Shown here: in pieces, positions 36,252 through 45,345 of the stretch
How the letters are laid out: each line of letters starts with the position of its first letter
How positions within the stretch are numbered: position 1 is the stretch's first letter
Source: Ruminococcus sp. HUN007
Lineage (GTDB): Bacteria; Bacillota; Clostridia; Oscillospirales; Ruminococcaceae
Length of the DNA: 64,000 bases
Direction of reading: 5' to 3'
Assembly (NCBI RefSeq): GCF_000712055.1
Contig: NZ_JOOA01000002.1
Location: 2,640,001-2,704,000 of the forward strand
Translations under genes and position numbers: made by a program
The notes under the pieces: generated by a model
What the model was told of the DNA's origin: nothing
Databases searched by the model: none
Seen by the model: the letters and a program-made list of their open reading frames with translations, nothing else

Positions 36252-37838
36252 ATGCGATGCTTCAATACAACGGCTCTGTGCAGACCGGACAAGCATTATA
36301 TGGTTGATATTTCTGCAAGAATAGAAAAAATCAAAGAGCTGGTCGATGCGGGAAAATATTTTACGATCAACAGGGCGCGGCAGTACGGAAAGACAACTAC
36401 ATTAAGAGCGCTTCGGAATGAACTGCAAAGTGAGTACAATGTTATAGCTTTGAGTTTTGAAGGCCTGACTAAGGCAAATTTTGCTGATGAATACACTTTT
36501 GTCAGGGCTTTCTGCAGACTTTTAAAGAAGAACAGCAAATCATATATGCTGCTGCCTGATTCTGTAAAGCAGCAGATCGACGGATTTTTACTGCGCCGGG
36601 ATGACAAAGCAGAAATGGACGAGCTGTTTATAGCGCTGAACGAATGGTGCGGGATTTCTGACAAGCCTGTTGTCATGGTCATAGATGAGGTTGACAGTGC
36701 CTCCGATAATCAGGTCTTTCTCGATTTTCTCGGTTTGCTGCGTGAAGGATATATCAGCAGAGAGGCAGATGATATTCCGGCTTTTCATTCTGTTATTCTT
36801 GCCGGGGTTACGGATGTAAAACATCTTAAGGGAAAAATCAGACCGGATGCTGATCAGAAAGAGAACAGTCCGTGGAATATCGCCGCTGATTTTGATATAG
36901 ACATGAGTCTTCCGGAGAACGGCATCAAAGGAATGCTTGATGAATATGAATCAGATCATCATACGGGTATGGATACTGCATATATGGCAAAGCTCATCTG
37001 GGAGCAGACAAGCGGATATCCGTTCCTTGTGAGCCGCTTATGTCAGCTGATTGATGAGAAAGTTTCGGCTGAAATGCCGCTTTGTGATGCGTGGACCAAA
37101 AATGGTTTCTTAGAGGCTCTGAAGCTGATACTTTCAGAAAGCAATACTCTGTTTCAGACAATAACCAAAAACCTGAATCTGCATCCGGCTCTTAAAGATG
37201 CCATAAGAAGTATTCTGATGGAAGGTATAAAACTTACATATAACTCCGATCAGGATGATATTGTGAAAATGGAGATGTACGGACTTATCAGAAATGATCA
37301 CAACTGTGTAAGAGTTGCTAACCGTATATTCGAAACAAGGCTTTATAATCTTTTCCTTTCAGATGCTGAACTGAGAAACAGTATTTTCTATAACAGCAGT
37401 GAACTGGAGAAAAACCGTTTTATCAGAAACGGAAAGCTTGACATGCAGGCAATATTCCTCGGATTTATAAAGACCTATGATCAGGTAGTTGAGAAACTGG
37501 TGGATAGGTTTAAGGAGGGGGAAGGACGTGAATTTTTCCTTCTTTATTTAAAACCGATCATCAACGGAACCGGAAATTTTTATATTGAGGCACAGACCAG
37601 AGATCAGCTGAGAACAGATGTTATCGTTGATTATCTGGGAGAACAGTATATTATCGAGCTGAAAATATGGCACGGTCCGCGTTATAACGAAGAAGGGGAA
37701 AAACAGATCTGCGAGTATCTGGACAGATTTGACCTTCAGACCGGATATATGCTGAGTTTTAATTTTAATGATAAAAAAGAACAGGGCGTAAAGGAATATC
37801 TTATTGACGGAAAGAAACTGATCGAAGCTACTGTGTAA
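36252..37838 (+). CDS. AAA-ATPase-like protein with C-terminal PD-(D/E)XK nuclease-type domain
   Basis: 528 residues. AAA-ATPase_like (DUF1703-associated) protein: N-terminal MRCFNTTALCRPDKHYMVD, Walker A RQYGKTTT (about 43-50), Walker B VVMVIDEVDSA (about 139-149) and a sensor-like ILAGVTDVKHLKG. The C-terminal domain (about 425-520) has TDVIVDYLGEQYIIELKIWHG, an Asp...Glu-x-Lys pattern of the PD-(D/E)XK fold, and ends in QTGYMLSFNF. This large family is expanded in anaerobes and Bacteroidetes, and its role is unknown; links to mobile DNA or defence are suspected. RBS CGGAGGG. Intact, with base composition like the core genome. Confidence 0.8.
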   Translation: MRCFNTTALCRPDKHYMVDISARIEKIKELVDAGKYFTINRARQYGKTTTLRALRNELQSEYNVIALSFEGLTKANFADEYTFVRAFCRLLKKNSKSYMLLPDSVKQQIDGFLLRRDDKAEMDELFIALNEWCGISDKPVVMVIDEVDSASDNQVFLDFLGLLREGYISREADDIPAFHSVILAGVTDVKHLKGKIRPDADQKENSPWNIAADFDIDMSLPENGIKGMLDEYESDHHTGMDTAYMAKLIWEQTSGYPFLVSRLCQLIDEKVSAEMPLCDAWTKNGFLEALKLILSESNTLFQTITKNLNLHPALKDAIRSILMEGIKLTYNSDQDDIVKMEMYGLIRNDHNCVRVANRIFETRLYNLFLSDAELRNSIFYNSSELEKNRFIRNGKLDMQAIFLGFIKTYDQVVEKLVDRFKEGEGREFFLLYLKPIINGTGNFYIEAQTRDQLRTDVIVDYLGEQYIIELKIWHGPRYNEEGEKQICEYLDRFDLQTGYMLSFNFNDKKEQGVKEYLIDGKKLIEATV

Positions 37839-37867
37839 AAACTAAAAAACACAAATATACAATTTCA

Positions 37868-37900
37868 CCCCGCCGGTTCATATAATCGGTGGGGCTTTGT
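37868..37900 (+). terminator. Terminator after ATPase gene
   Basis: Stem CCCCGCCG/CGGTGGGG, then CTTTGT. Confidence 0.6.
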
Positions 37901-37971
37901 GTATATTAATTCTTATTGTATAAAAATACAGGTATTGAATTTACGCGGTTTGTTTATTTTAATTATTTCCC

Positions 37972-38001
37972 TTGACATTTAAGTGAATATCATTGTATAA
38001 T
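37972..38001 (+). promoter_or_regulatory. Promoter of first GH5 gene
   Basis: TTGACA (37972-37977), 18-bp spacer, TATAAT (37996-38001). The second GH5 gene has the same boxes and spacing. Confidence 0.8.
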
Positions 38002-38069
38002 ATAAATCAGAAAAATGGTATTTTGTTGTATTGTTTTAATTATGAATGATGAGAAAGGAAAATGCTGCT

Positions 38070-40112
38070 ATGAGTATTTTTAAGAGGCTTATTTCAGCTG
38101 TGTGTGCTGTTGCAGTGGCAGGCACATTCAGCTTCTCGTATGCAAACGGCAATGCGGGAGAAACAAAACTTAATGCTGCAGTGGATTCAAACAACGATGA
38201 CTGGCTCCACGCAAAGGGCAGCAGACTTTACGACATGAACGAGAACGAGGTATGGCTCACAGGTGCCAACTGGTTCGGATTCAACTGTAACGAAGCCTGC
38301 CCGCACTATCTCTGGAGCGCTGATGCTGATGACTGTCTTACAGAGATCGCTGACCGCGGTATCAACATCATTCGTTTCCCTATTTCAACTGAGCTTATCG
38401 TTTCATGGATGAACGGCAAGCCGAATCCGGTAAACAGTTTCTCTGCAAACGCAGATCCTGCATTCACTATCAATGCTGATTTCTGTGAAGCAGACGGCAA
38501 GACTCCTGTTGACAGTATGCAGGTATTCGATATCATGATGAGAAAGTGCAAGGAGCACGGTATCAAGGCATTTATCGATATCCACAGCCCGCACACAGAC
38601 AACTCAGGTCACAACTACAATCTCTGGTACGGCAAGGCAGGCGTAACAACAGACGTATGGATCGACTCACTCGTATGGCTTGCTGACAAATACAAGAACG
38701 ACGATACACTTATTGCTTTCGACCTTAAGAACGAACCTCACGGAAAGGGTCAGGAAGGCAAGGAAGCTGCAAAGTGGGACGGCTCAAAAGACGAAAACAA
38801 CTGGGCTTATGCAGCTACAAAGTGTGCTGAAGCTATCCTCGACGTAAACCCTAAGGCACTTATCCTCGTTGAAGGTGTTGAACAGTCAATGAGCGGTGCT
38901 ATGGAAGGCGACTACTGGGGCATGCCTGACAGACGTGACAACTCACCGTACATCGGTGCATGGTGGGGCGGTAACTTCCGCGGTGCAAGAGAATTCCCTA
39001 TCAAGCCTAAGCAGGGTACATCACAGATAGTTTACTCACCTCATGACTACGGCCCGTCAGTATATGCTCAGACATGGTTCGAAAAGGACTTTACTGAAAA
39101 GACACTTCTCGATGACTACTGGTACGATACATGGGCATATATCAATGCTGAAGATATCGGTCCTGAACTCATCGGTGAATGGGGCGGACACATGGACGGT
39201 AAGGAAAACCAGAAGTGGATGACTCTTCTCCGTGACTACATGATCAAGCATCACATCAACCACACATTCTGGTGCCTCAATACAAACTCAGGTGATACAG
39301 GCGGACTCTGGGACGATCTCGGATTCCAGGCAGGCAAGGGTACAACTATCAAGTGGAACGAACCTAAGTACGAACTCTTCGAGGAAGCTCTCTGGCAGAC
39401 AAAGAGCGGCAAGTACATCGGTCTTGACCACCAGGTAGCACTTGGCAAGAACGGTATTTCACTTAACGACTACTACGCTAACTACGCAGCAAGCGAAGGA
39501 AGCAACCTCGACGGCGGTAAGACTTCATCAGGCAAGCCTGTTGATTCAACACCGGCACCTACAAAGGAACCTACAAAGGCACCTGCAAGTCCTTCACCGA
39601 CAGCAAGTGCAAGTCCTACAGCTTCACCGACATCTGCACCTACAGCGACACCAACTGCCACACCAACTGCTTCACCTACAGTTACACCAACTGTTACTCC
39701 AACAGCAACACCAACAGTTACACCTACAGTGCAGCCTTCACCGACTGTAAAGCCGACAGAATCTGCTTCTCCAAAGCCAACAGAATCACCAAAGCCGACA
39801 GAGAGCCCTAAGCCGACTGAAGAGCCGAATGCAGAGAAGACTCCTGACAAGCCGAAGGAATCACCGACACCTGGTGTAACAAGACCAACTGAAAAGCCTG
39901 AAACAGTTGTTTACGGTGACGTAAACGGTGATGAAAAGGTAGATATCACAGACCTTTCAGTTGTAGCACTTAACCTCGTTGACAAGAAGCCTTTTGATGC
40001 TGAACAGACAAAGAGAGGCGACGTTGACGGAGACGGAAAGGTAACACTTCAGGATCTCGCAACGATCAGACAGTTTGTTTCAAAGAAGATCGACAAGCTC
40101 GGTCCTCAGTAA
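38070..40112 (+). CDS. Secreted GH5 endoglucanase with dockerin
   Basis: Predicted cellulase (endo-1,4-beta-glucanase, GH5) exported to a cellulosome. Signal peptide to about residue 30. Catalytic (beta/alpha)8 barrel at about 45-440 with INIIRFPIS, acid/base Glu in FDLKNEPHG (about 225), YSPHDYGPSVY and nucleophile Glu in LIGEWGGH (about 370). A Pro/Thr/Ser linker of about 110 residues follows (TPTATPTASP, then KPTESPKP repeats), with a C-terminal dockerin (GDVNGDEKVDITDLSVVALNL, GDVDGDGKVTLQDLATIRQF). ATG 38070 is preferred over 38046 because AAAGGA lies upstream and the sequence then begins with a normal signal peptide. A tandem paralogue lies 300 bp downstream. Confidence 0.9.
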   Translation: MSIFKRLISAVCAVAVAGTFSFSYANGNAGETKLNAAVDSNNDDWLHAKGSRLYDMNENEVWLTGANWFGFNCNEACPHYLWSADADDCLTEIADRGINIIRFPISTELIVSWMNGKPNPVNSFSANADPAFTINADFCEADGKTPVDSMQVFDIMMRKCKEHGIKAFIDIHSPHTDNSGHNYNLWYGKAGVTTDVWIDSLVWLADKYKNDDTLIAFDLKNEPHGKGQEGKEAAKWDGSKDENNWAYAATKCAEAILDVNPKALILVEGVEQSMSGAMEGDYWGMPDRRDNSPYIGAWWGGNFRGAREFPIKPKQGTSQIVYSPHDYGPSVYAQTWFEKDFTEKTLLDDYWYDTWAYINAEDIGPELIGEWGGHMDGKENQKWMTLLRDYMIKHHINHTFWCLNTNSGDTGGLWDDLGFQAGKGTTIKWNEPKYELFEEALWQTKSGKYIGLDHQVALGKNGISLNDYYANYAASEGSNLDGGKTSSGKPVDSTPAPTKEPTKAPASPSPTASASPTASPTSAPTATPTATPTASPTVTPTVTPTATPTVTPTVQPSPTVKPTESASPKPTESPKPTESPKPTEEPNAEKTPDKPKESPTPGVTRPTEKPETVVYGDVNGDEKVDITDLSVVALNLVDKKPFDAEQTKRGDVDGDGKVTLQDLATIRQFVSKKIDKLGPQ

Positions 40113-40140
40113 TGTAATTTAATTCTTTTCATACATAACA

Positions 40141-40175
40141 CAAAGACCCGGAGCGTAAAAAACTTCGGGTCTTTG
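40141..40175 (+). terminator. Terminator after first GH5 gene
   Basis: Perfect 10-bp stem CAAAGACCCG/CGGGTCTTTG, then TCTG. Confidence 0.75.
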
Positions 40176-40219
40176 TCTGACACTAAAAATCTGATTAAAA
40201 TGATTGAAAGTCATTTTAA

Positions 40220-40304
40220 CAGCGCCGTGCTCCGGGGCGAAGCCCCGCAGATCCCGCATCCGGAAATCCGCCAAAGCCGCATTTCCGATTTAATCAGTGT
40301 TTCC
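40220..40304 (-). mobile_element. MITE copy D, left end eroded
   Basis: The right end AATCAGTGTTTCC, the GGGGCGAAGCCCC hairpin and a mutated ATCCG hairpin are present, but the left terminus cannot be found. The right end touches the -35 box of the next promoter. Confidence 0.7.
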
Positions 40305-40305
40305 C

Positions 40306-40335
40306 TTGACAGTATATTTGCTGATACGATATAAT
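40306..40335 (+). promoter_or_regulatory. Promoter of second GH5 gene
   Basis: TTGACA (40306-40311), 18-bp spacer, TATAAT (40330-40335), beginning one base after the end of MITE copy D. Confidence 0.8.
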
Positions 40336-40411
40336 AAAGTTAGTTGGTTTTTATATGAAAACATCAGGTATAAGCCCTGTGTGTTCAGAATGAATTACGG
40401 AGGTAATCAAT

Positions 40412-42364
40412 ATGGGTTTATTTAAGAAAACTACAGCTGTTCTTTGTCTTGCAGCTGTTGCAGGTACCTGCTTCGGCGGATATTCACCTGCATCTGAAAA
40501 GGTAAATGACACAGCTTTTGCTGCAGTCGATGACAGCGGTGATGACTGGCTCCATACAAAAGGAAGCCGTATTTACGACATGAACGGAAATGAAGTATGG
40601 CTTACCGGTGCAAACTGGTTCGGTCTTAACTGTTCGGAAAACGCACCTCACGGTCTTTATGCAAGAGACGTTGATGACATGCTTCAGAGTATCGCAGATC
40701 ACGGTATCAACATCATCCGTTTCCCTATCTCAACTGAGCTCCTGCTTTCATGGATGGACGGAGAACCGCTTCCGGTAAGCTCGGTTCAGGCAAGCTACAA
40801 TCCTCCTAAGGATGAAGTAGGCGAAGACGGTACAGTTACTCCTGCCGGCAAGTACGGCAACATCAACCGTGATTTCTGTGAAGCAGACGGCAAGACTCTG
40901 AAGAATTCAATGGAGATCTTCGACATAATCATGCAGAAGATGAAGAAGTACGGCATCAAGGCGCTTGTTGACGTACACAGTCCGGCTTCACACAATTCAG
41001 GACACAACTACAATCTCTGGTACTACGAACCGACAGCCGAGGACTGCGACGGTATGGCTACCGGACATTTCTCAGGCAAGGAGATCACATGGGACAACTG
41101 GAAGGATTCCATCACATGGCTTGCTGAAAAGTACGCAAATGACGATACCATCCTCGCATACGACCTGAAGAATGAACCTCACGGAAAGCGCGGTTACGAC
41201 GGCAGCAGCTGCCCTGCAAACATGGCAAAGTGGGATGATTCTACAGACAAGAACAACTGGAAATACTCTTCCGAAGAGTGCGCAAAGTCGATCCTCAAGG
41301 TAAATCCGCATGCACTCATCCTCATCGAAGGTATTGAACAGTCACCAAGATTCGACAGAAATGCTACATGGAATACTGCAGACGTATTCCAGCCTAAGGC
41401 AGGCGAGGAAAAGTGGTACGGCGCATGGTGGGGCGGTAACCTCCGCGGTGTAAAGGATCTTCCGGTTCTTCCTGAATCAGGTCAGATCGTTTACTCACCT
41501 CACGACTACGGCCCGTCAGTATACGCTCAGTCATGGTTCGACAAGGACTTTTCAACTGAAACACTTCTCGATGATTACTGGCGTGATACATGGGCATATA
41601 TCAATTCAGATGAAATCGCACCGCTTCTCATCGGCGAATGGGGCGGACACATGGATGACGGCCCGAACCAGAAGTGGATGGAGCTTCTCCGTGACTATAT
41701 GATCGACCACCATATCAACCACACATTCTGGTGCCTGAACCCGAACTCAGGCGATACGGGCGGACTTCTCGACACTCAGTTCAACAACTGGGATGAAGCA
41801 AAATACGGCCTTTTCGAAAAGTCACTCTGGCAGACATCTTCAAGCGGAAAGTATGTTGGTCTTGACCATCAGGTAGCACTCGGCAAAAACGGTGTTTCAC
41901 TCAATGATTTCTATTCCTCATATGCAAACAGCGAGGGAAGCAACCTTGACGGCGGAAAGAAATCTGACGGCAAGCCTGTAGATTCAACTCCTGCAAGCCC
42001 GAAGCCAACAGAGAGCCCGAAGCCAACAGAAAGCCCGAAGCCGACAGAGAGCCCGAAGCCGACAGAGAGCCCGAAGCCAACGGAGAGTCCGAAGCCAACA
42101 GAAAGTCCGAAGCCAACCGAGAGTCCAAAACCAACAGAAACTCCGAATCCTTCAGAAAAGGCTGTATATGGTGACGTAAATGAGGACGGAAAGGTAGACG
42201 TTACAGACCTTTCAACACTTGCACTCAGCCTTGTTGACAAGAAGGAACTCAAAGGAAACGCATTCACAAATGCTGATGTAGACGGTGACGGAAAAGTAGG
42301 TCTTACTGACCTTGCAACTATCAGACAGTACATTTCAAAGAAGATCGACAAGCTCGGTGTATAA
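40412..42364 (+). CDS. Secreted GH5 endoglucanase with dockerin (tandem paralogue)
   Basis: Same plan as the upstream GH5: signal peptide (about 1-33), barrel with acid/base Glu in YDLKNEPHG (about 254) and nucleophile Glu in LIGEWGGH (about 407), and a dockerin (GDVNEDGKVDVTDLSTLALSL, ADVDGDGKVGLTDLATIRQY). It differs in a longer loop near residues 125-155 (SYNPPKDEVGEDGTVTPAGK), another near 205-225, and a linker made of nine KPTESP repeats where the neighbour has TPT repeats. RBS ACGGAGG. The duplication looks old in the barrel but the linkers have been replaced or expanded. Endoglucanase activity is inferred from the family. Confidence 0.9.
   Translation: MGLFKKTTAVLCLAAVAGTCFGGYSPASEKVNDTAFAAVDDSGDDWLHTKGSRIYDMNGNEVWLTGANWFGLNCSENAPHGLYARDVDDMLQSIADHGINIIRFPISTELLLSWMDGEPLPVSSVQASYNPPKDEVGEDGTVTPAGKYGNINRDFCEADGKTLKNSMEIFDIIMQKMKKYGIKALVDVHSPASHNSGHNYNLWYYEPTAEDCDGMATGHFSGKEITWDNWKDSITWLAEKYANDDTILAYDLKNEPHGKRGYDGSSCPANMAKWDDSTDKNNWKYSSEECAKSILKVNPHALILIEGIEQSPRFDRNATWNTADVFQPKAGEEKWYGAWWGGNLRGVKDLPVLPESGQIVYSPHDYGPSVYAQSWFDKDFSTETLLDDYWRDTWAYINSDEIAPLLIGEWGGHMDDGPNQKWMELLRDYMIDHHINHTFWCLNPNSGDTGGLLDTQFNNWDEAKYGLFEKSLWQTSSSGKYVGLDHQVALGKNGVSLNDFYSSYANSEGSNLDGGKKSDGKPVDSTPASPKPTESPKPTESPKPTESPKPTESPKPTESPKPTESPKPTESPKPTETPNPSEKAVYGDVNEDGKVDVTDLSTLALSLVDKKELKGNAFTNADVDGDGKVGLTDLATIRQYISKKIDKLGV
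41995..42145 (+). repeat. 18-bp coding tandem repeat, (KPTESP)n linker
   Basis: About nine near-identical 18-bp units encode the glycosylation-prone Pro/Thr/Ser linker of the second GH5. Such repeats can change copy number. Confidence 0.85.
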
Positions 42365-42424
42365 ATAAAGCGGACAGATACGTCTGTACGCATCAGATGT
42401 ATGCCGTAACAAATAATAGTAATG

Positions 42425-42449
42425 ATCCCCCTCCCGGCGGGAGGGGGAT
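42425..42449 (+). terminator. Stem-loop after second GH5 gene
   Basis: Perfect 11-bp stem ATCCCCCTCCC/GGGAGGGGGAT with a 3-base loop and little T-tract. Confidence 0.6.
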
Positions 42450-42484
42450 AGCTTTGAAATAATATAAAAATAAGGACAGGTATT

Positions 42485-42997
42485 ATGAAAAGAATAGCAG
42501 AATTTCAGAAAGTAAGCCGTGAACAGTTTATAAAGGACTGGAAAGATTCCTTCGACGGCGTAAGTGACGAGCAGGCCGGAGCTGTTTACGACAGCATTAA
42601 GCTTCCGAAAAGAGCAACATCCGGTTCAGCCGGCTACGACTTCTACACACCGACAGACTTTACTCTTGCCCCGAATGAGACAATCAAGCTTCCTACGGGC
42701 ATCAGAGTAAAGATAGAAGAAGGCTGGATGCTCGGGTGCTATCCGAGAAGCGGACTTGGCTTCAAGTACCGCATGCAGCTCAACAACACAGTCGGCATCA
42801 TCGACAGTGACTACTACTATTCTGATAACGAAGGCCATATCATGATCAAGTTTACCAATGCATCAAATACAGGCCTCACTATCTCCCTTAAAGCAGGAGA
42901 CGCCTTTGCACAGGGAATCTTCACTGAGTACGGAATAACTTTTGACGATGACTGCACAGAAGTAAGAAACGGCGGCTTCGGCAGCACAAGTAAATAA
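42485..42997 (+). CDS. dut: dUTP diphosphatase
   Basis: Hydrolyses dUTP to dUMP and pyrophosphate, keeping uracil out of DNA and feeding dTMP synthesis. Trimeric dUTPase motifs are visible in order: SAGYDF (motif 1), PRSGLGFKY (motif 2), NNTVGIIDSDYY (motif 3, with the catalytic-water Asp), GDAFAQGIF (motif 4) and NGGFGSTSK at the C terminus (motif 5, Phe stacking on uracil). 170 residues, with an N-terminal extension of about 40 residues before motif 1, slightly longer than usual. RBS AAGGACAGG. Single-gene unit with a terminator directly after. Confidence 0.92.
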   Translation: MKRIAEFQKVSREQFIKDWKDSFDGVSDEQAGAVYDSIKLPKRATSGSAGYDFYTPTDFTLAPNETIKLPTGIRVKIEEGWMLGCYPRSGLGFKYRMQLNNTVGIIDSDYYYSDNEGHIMIKFTNASNTGLTISLKAGDAFAQGIFTEYGITFDDDCTEVRNGGFGSTSK

Positions 42998-43020
42998 ATG
43001 TACGCTTTCAGCGTACTATC

Positions 43021-43058
43021 AAAAATACCGGCACTCCGCGGGGGACCGGTATTTTTTT
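43021..43058 (+). terminator. Terminator after dut
   Basis: Perfect 11-bp stem AAAAATACCGG/CCGGTATTTTT with T-tract. Confidence 0.85.
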
Positions 43059-43069
43059 CGGGCAAAACA

Positions 43070-43100
43070 AAAGCACGCAAACTTTATGTCTGCGTGCTTT
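43070..43100 (-). terminator. Terminator after ftsH
   Basis: Perfect 10-bp stem AAAGCACGCA/TGCGTGCTTT, then TTGTTTT on the minus strand. Confidence 0.8.
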
Positions 43101-43105
43101 CTGGT

Positions 43106-45151
43106 TTATTCTTCTGTATTATCTGAATCCTCAGAATCGGTTTTCTTTGCTGAATCAACGGAAACGGATACTTCAGTATCGTCGCTTTCTTTTGAAAATC
43201 CGACTGAAATTTCCGGCTCGTCTTTCTTTTCTTCCGGAATATTTATGTTTATGTCGGTTTCAGTAGGCTTTTCTTTCTCAGAAGGAATTTCATCCTTTTT
43301 AACATCAAGTTCACCGTGAATGAGCTTTTCGAAGTCGTCGCCGTCGATCTTTTCGTTTTCGATAAGGTACTTTGCAACGAGGTGGAGTTCATCGAGGTGT
43401 TCTCGGAGAATAGCTTCACACTGTTCGTGAGCTTCCGCGATGATCCTGCGTACTTCAGCGTCGATCTCTGATGCGATCTCTTCACTGTAGTTTCTTGTGT
43501 GGCCGTAGTCCTTGCCGAGGAATACTTCACCGTTGTCATCGCCGTAAACAACAGTTCCGAGCTTCTCTGAGAAGCCGTACTTTGTTACCATGTTTCTTGC
43601 TACCTTTGTGGCACGTTCAAGGTCGTTTGAAGCACCTGTGCAGATGTCATCGAGAACGATCTCTTCTGCAACACGTCCGCCGAGGAGCATTACGATGGAT
43701 TCACGCATCTTTGTTCTTGTCATGTGTGAATCATCTGTTTCAGGTCTTGTAACTGTAAGACCGGCAGCCATACCACGCTGGATAACTGTGATCTGGTGTA
43801 CCTTGTCCTGTGTTTCGAGATAGTAAGCTGCGATGGCGTGTCCGCCTTCGTGATAAGCTGTGATCTTCTTGTCGCGGTCTGTAACGATGTGTGATTTCTT
43901 TTCAGGACCTGCGATCACCTTCATTGTAGCTTCTTCGATGTCTGATTCGATGATAGCCTTTCTGTTCTGGCGGGCTGCAAGGAGAGCAGCTTCGTTAAGA
44001 AGGTTTTCAAGGTCAGCACCTGTAAAGCCCTGTGTTGTTTTGGCAATTACCTTCAGGTCAACGTCAGGACCGAGAGGCTTGTTCTTTGCATGCACTTTGA
44101 GGATATCCTCACGTCCCTTGACGTCAGGATAGTTTACAACGATCTGTCTGTCGAAACGGCCCGGTCTTAAAAGTGCCGGATCAAGAATGTCACGGCGGTT
44201 TGTCGCAGCCATTACGATAACATTGTCGTTGGCTGTAAAGCCGTCCATTTCAACGAGGAGCTGGTTAAGTGTCTGTTCACGTTCATCATGTCCGCCGCCG
44301 AGACCTGCGCCTCTGTGACGTCCTACAGCATCGATCTCATCGATGAATACGATGGACGGGCTGTTTTTCTTTGCCTGTTCGAACAGGTCACGTACTCGTG
44401 AAGCACCGACACCGACGAACATTTCAACGAAGTCAGAACCTGAGATAGAGAAGAAAGGAACGTTTGCTTCGCCTGCAACGGCTCTGGCAAGAAGAGTCTT
44501 ACCTGTACCCGGAGGGCCCAGAAGGAGAACACCCTTAGGAACTCTTGCACCTATCTCGTCATATTTCTTGGTATTCTTAAGGAAATCAACGATCTCCTTG
44601 AGTTCTTCCTTTTCTTCATCGGCACCGGCAACATCATCGAATGTAGTCTTTTTGCCGTTTGAAGGTCTTATGTTTGCCTTGCCGAAGTTAGCGTATTTTC
44701 CGCCGCCGCCGGCCTGACGGATCATGAAGAAGAAAAGCGCTACTCCCATTATAAGAAGGAGTACTGTCGGAACGACTGTTATGATCCAGGAATTATCTGA
44801 ACCCCTGATGTAGTCTACCTTTACGTCCTCACCGTTGTGCTTTTCCCTGTAACCGGCTCTGTAGTCGGCTATTTCAGAATCAGTATCGTTTATGAAAAGA
44901 TTTACGTTCGGGACTATATATGTGTTTTTATCCGAAGAGCCTTCGAGATAGTATTCAAGCTCGCCGCTCTTGAGATTGAGAGTATACTCAGTTACCCTGT
45001 ACTCATCAAATTCGTGCATTATTTCAGAATATTTCTTGCCCTGGCCTGTCGGCTCGAGCTTCGGTACGAGTACTCCGAGAACTATAATTATTACTGCTGC
45101 AATGCAGATATAAGTCAGCAGCCCCTTGTTCTTTCTAGGTGTCAATGACAT
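43106..45151 (-). CDS. ftsH: ATP-dependent zinc metalloprotease FtsH
   Basis: Membrane-anchored AAA+ protease that degrades misfolded membrane proteins and some regulators. Two membrane helices (about residues 12-32 and 122-142) flank an extracytoplasmic domain. AAA domain: Walker A GPPGTGKT (about 212), Walker [12 protein letters not shown] and second-region-of-homology RPGRFDRQI. Protease domain: zinc motif HEGGH (about 440). The C terminus is an unusually long acidic Ser/Glu/Asp tail of about 60 residues. The start is ATG 45151 after AGGAG; a GTG one codon earlier abuts the RBS. In many Firmicutes ftsH follows tilS, often with hpt between them. Here no hpt is present and an IS66-type element lies between, but ftsH keeps its own promoter. 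Confidence 0.93.
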   Translation of the reverse strand: MSLTPRKNKGLLTYICIAAVIIIVLGVLVPKLEPTGQGKKYSEIMHEFDEYRVTEYTLNLKSGELEYYLEGSSDKNTYIVPNVNLFINDTDSEIADYRAGYREKHNGEDVKVDYIRGSDNSWIITVVPTVLLLIMGVALFFFMIRQAGGGGKYANFGKANIRPSNGKKTTFDDVAGADEEKEELKEIVDFLKNTKKYDEIGARVPKGVLLLGPPGTGKTLLARAVAGEANVPFFSISGSDFVEMFVGVGASRVRDLFEQAKKNSPSIVFIDEIDAVGRHRGAGLGGGHDEREQTLNQLLVEMDGFTANDNVIVMAATNRRDILDPALLRPGRFDRQIVVNYPDVKGREDILKVHAKNKPLGPDVDLKVIAKTTQGFTGADLENLLNEAALLAARQNRKAIIESDIEEATMKVIAGPEKKSHIVTDRDKKITAYHEGGHAIAAYYLETQDKVHQITVIQRGMAAGLTVTRPETDDSHMTRTKMRESIVMLLGGRVAEEIVLDDICTGASNDLERATKVARNMVTKYGFSEKLGTVVYGDDNGEVFLGKDYGHTRNYSEEIASEIDAEVRRIIAEAHEQCEAILREHLDELHLVAKYLIENEKIDGDDFEKLIHGELDVKKDEIPSEKEKPTETDININIPEEKKDEPEISVGFSKESDDTEVSVSVDSAKKTDSEDSDNTEE

Positions 45152-45187
45152 CACTCCTGTCTTTTGTGTTTTAACATCAATAAGAAT

Positions 45188-45216
45188 ATTTTAACTTGAA
45201 AACGTTATAAAGTCAA
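45188..45216 (-). promoter_or_regulatory. ftsH promoter
   Basis: Minus strand TTGACT (45211-45216), 17-bp spacer, TAAAAT (45188-45193), about 37 bp before the start codon and outside the IS66-type element. Confidence 0.75.
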
Positions 45217-45297
45217 GCATAAAAGGAAAGAGCTCTATAATTTCATGTTTTCTTGTTACTATTCACGACCTAATTTTCCCAGTACAAAAGAAAACAA

Positions 45298-45334
45298 CAC
45301 CACTGGACCGGTTTTATTACCGGCCTGGTGGTGC
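45298..45334 (-). terminator. Terminator of the IS66-type transposase gene
   Basis: Stem CACCAC-GG-CCGG / CCGG-CC-GTGGTG with T-rich sequence after it on the minus strand; it lies just inside the IS end. Confidence 0.6.
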
Positions 45335-45345
45335 TGTATTTTTTA

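Noticed and set aside
39442..39850. Frames on both strands through the first GH5 linker
   Set aside because: They are shadows of the Pro/Thr repeat and have no independent support.
41995..42145. Regular short repeats resembling a CRISPR array
   Set aside because: Units are 18 bp, in frame, without unique spacers, and encode the KPTESP linker.
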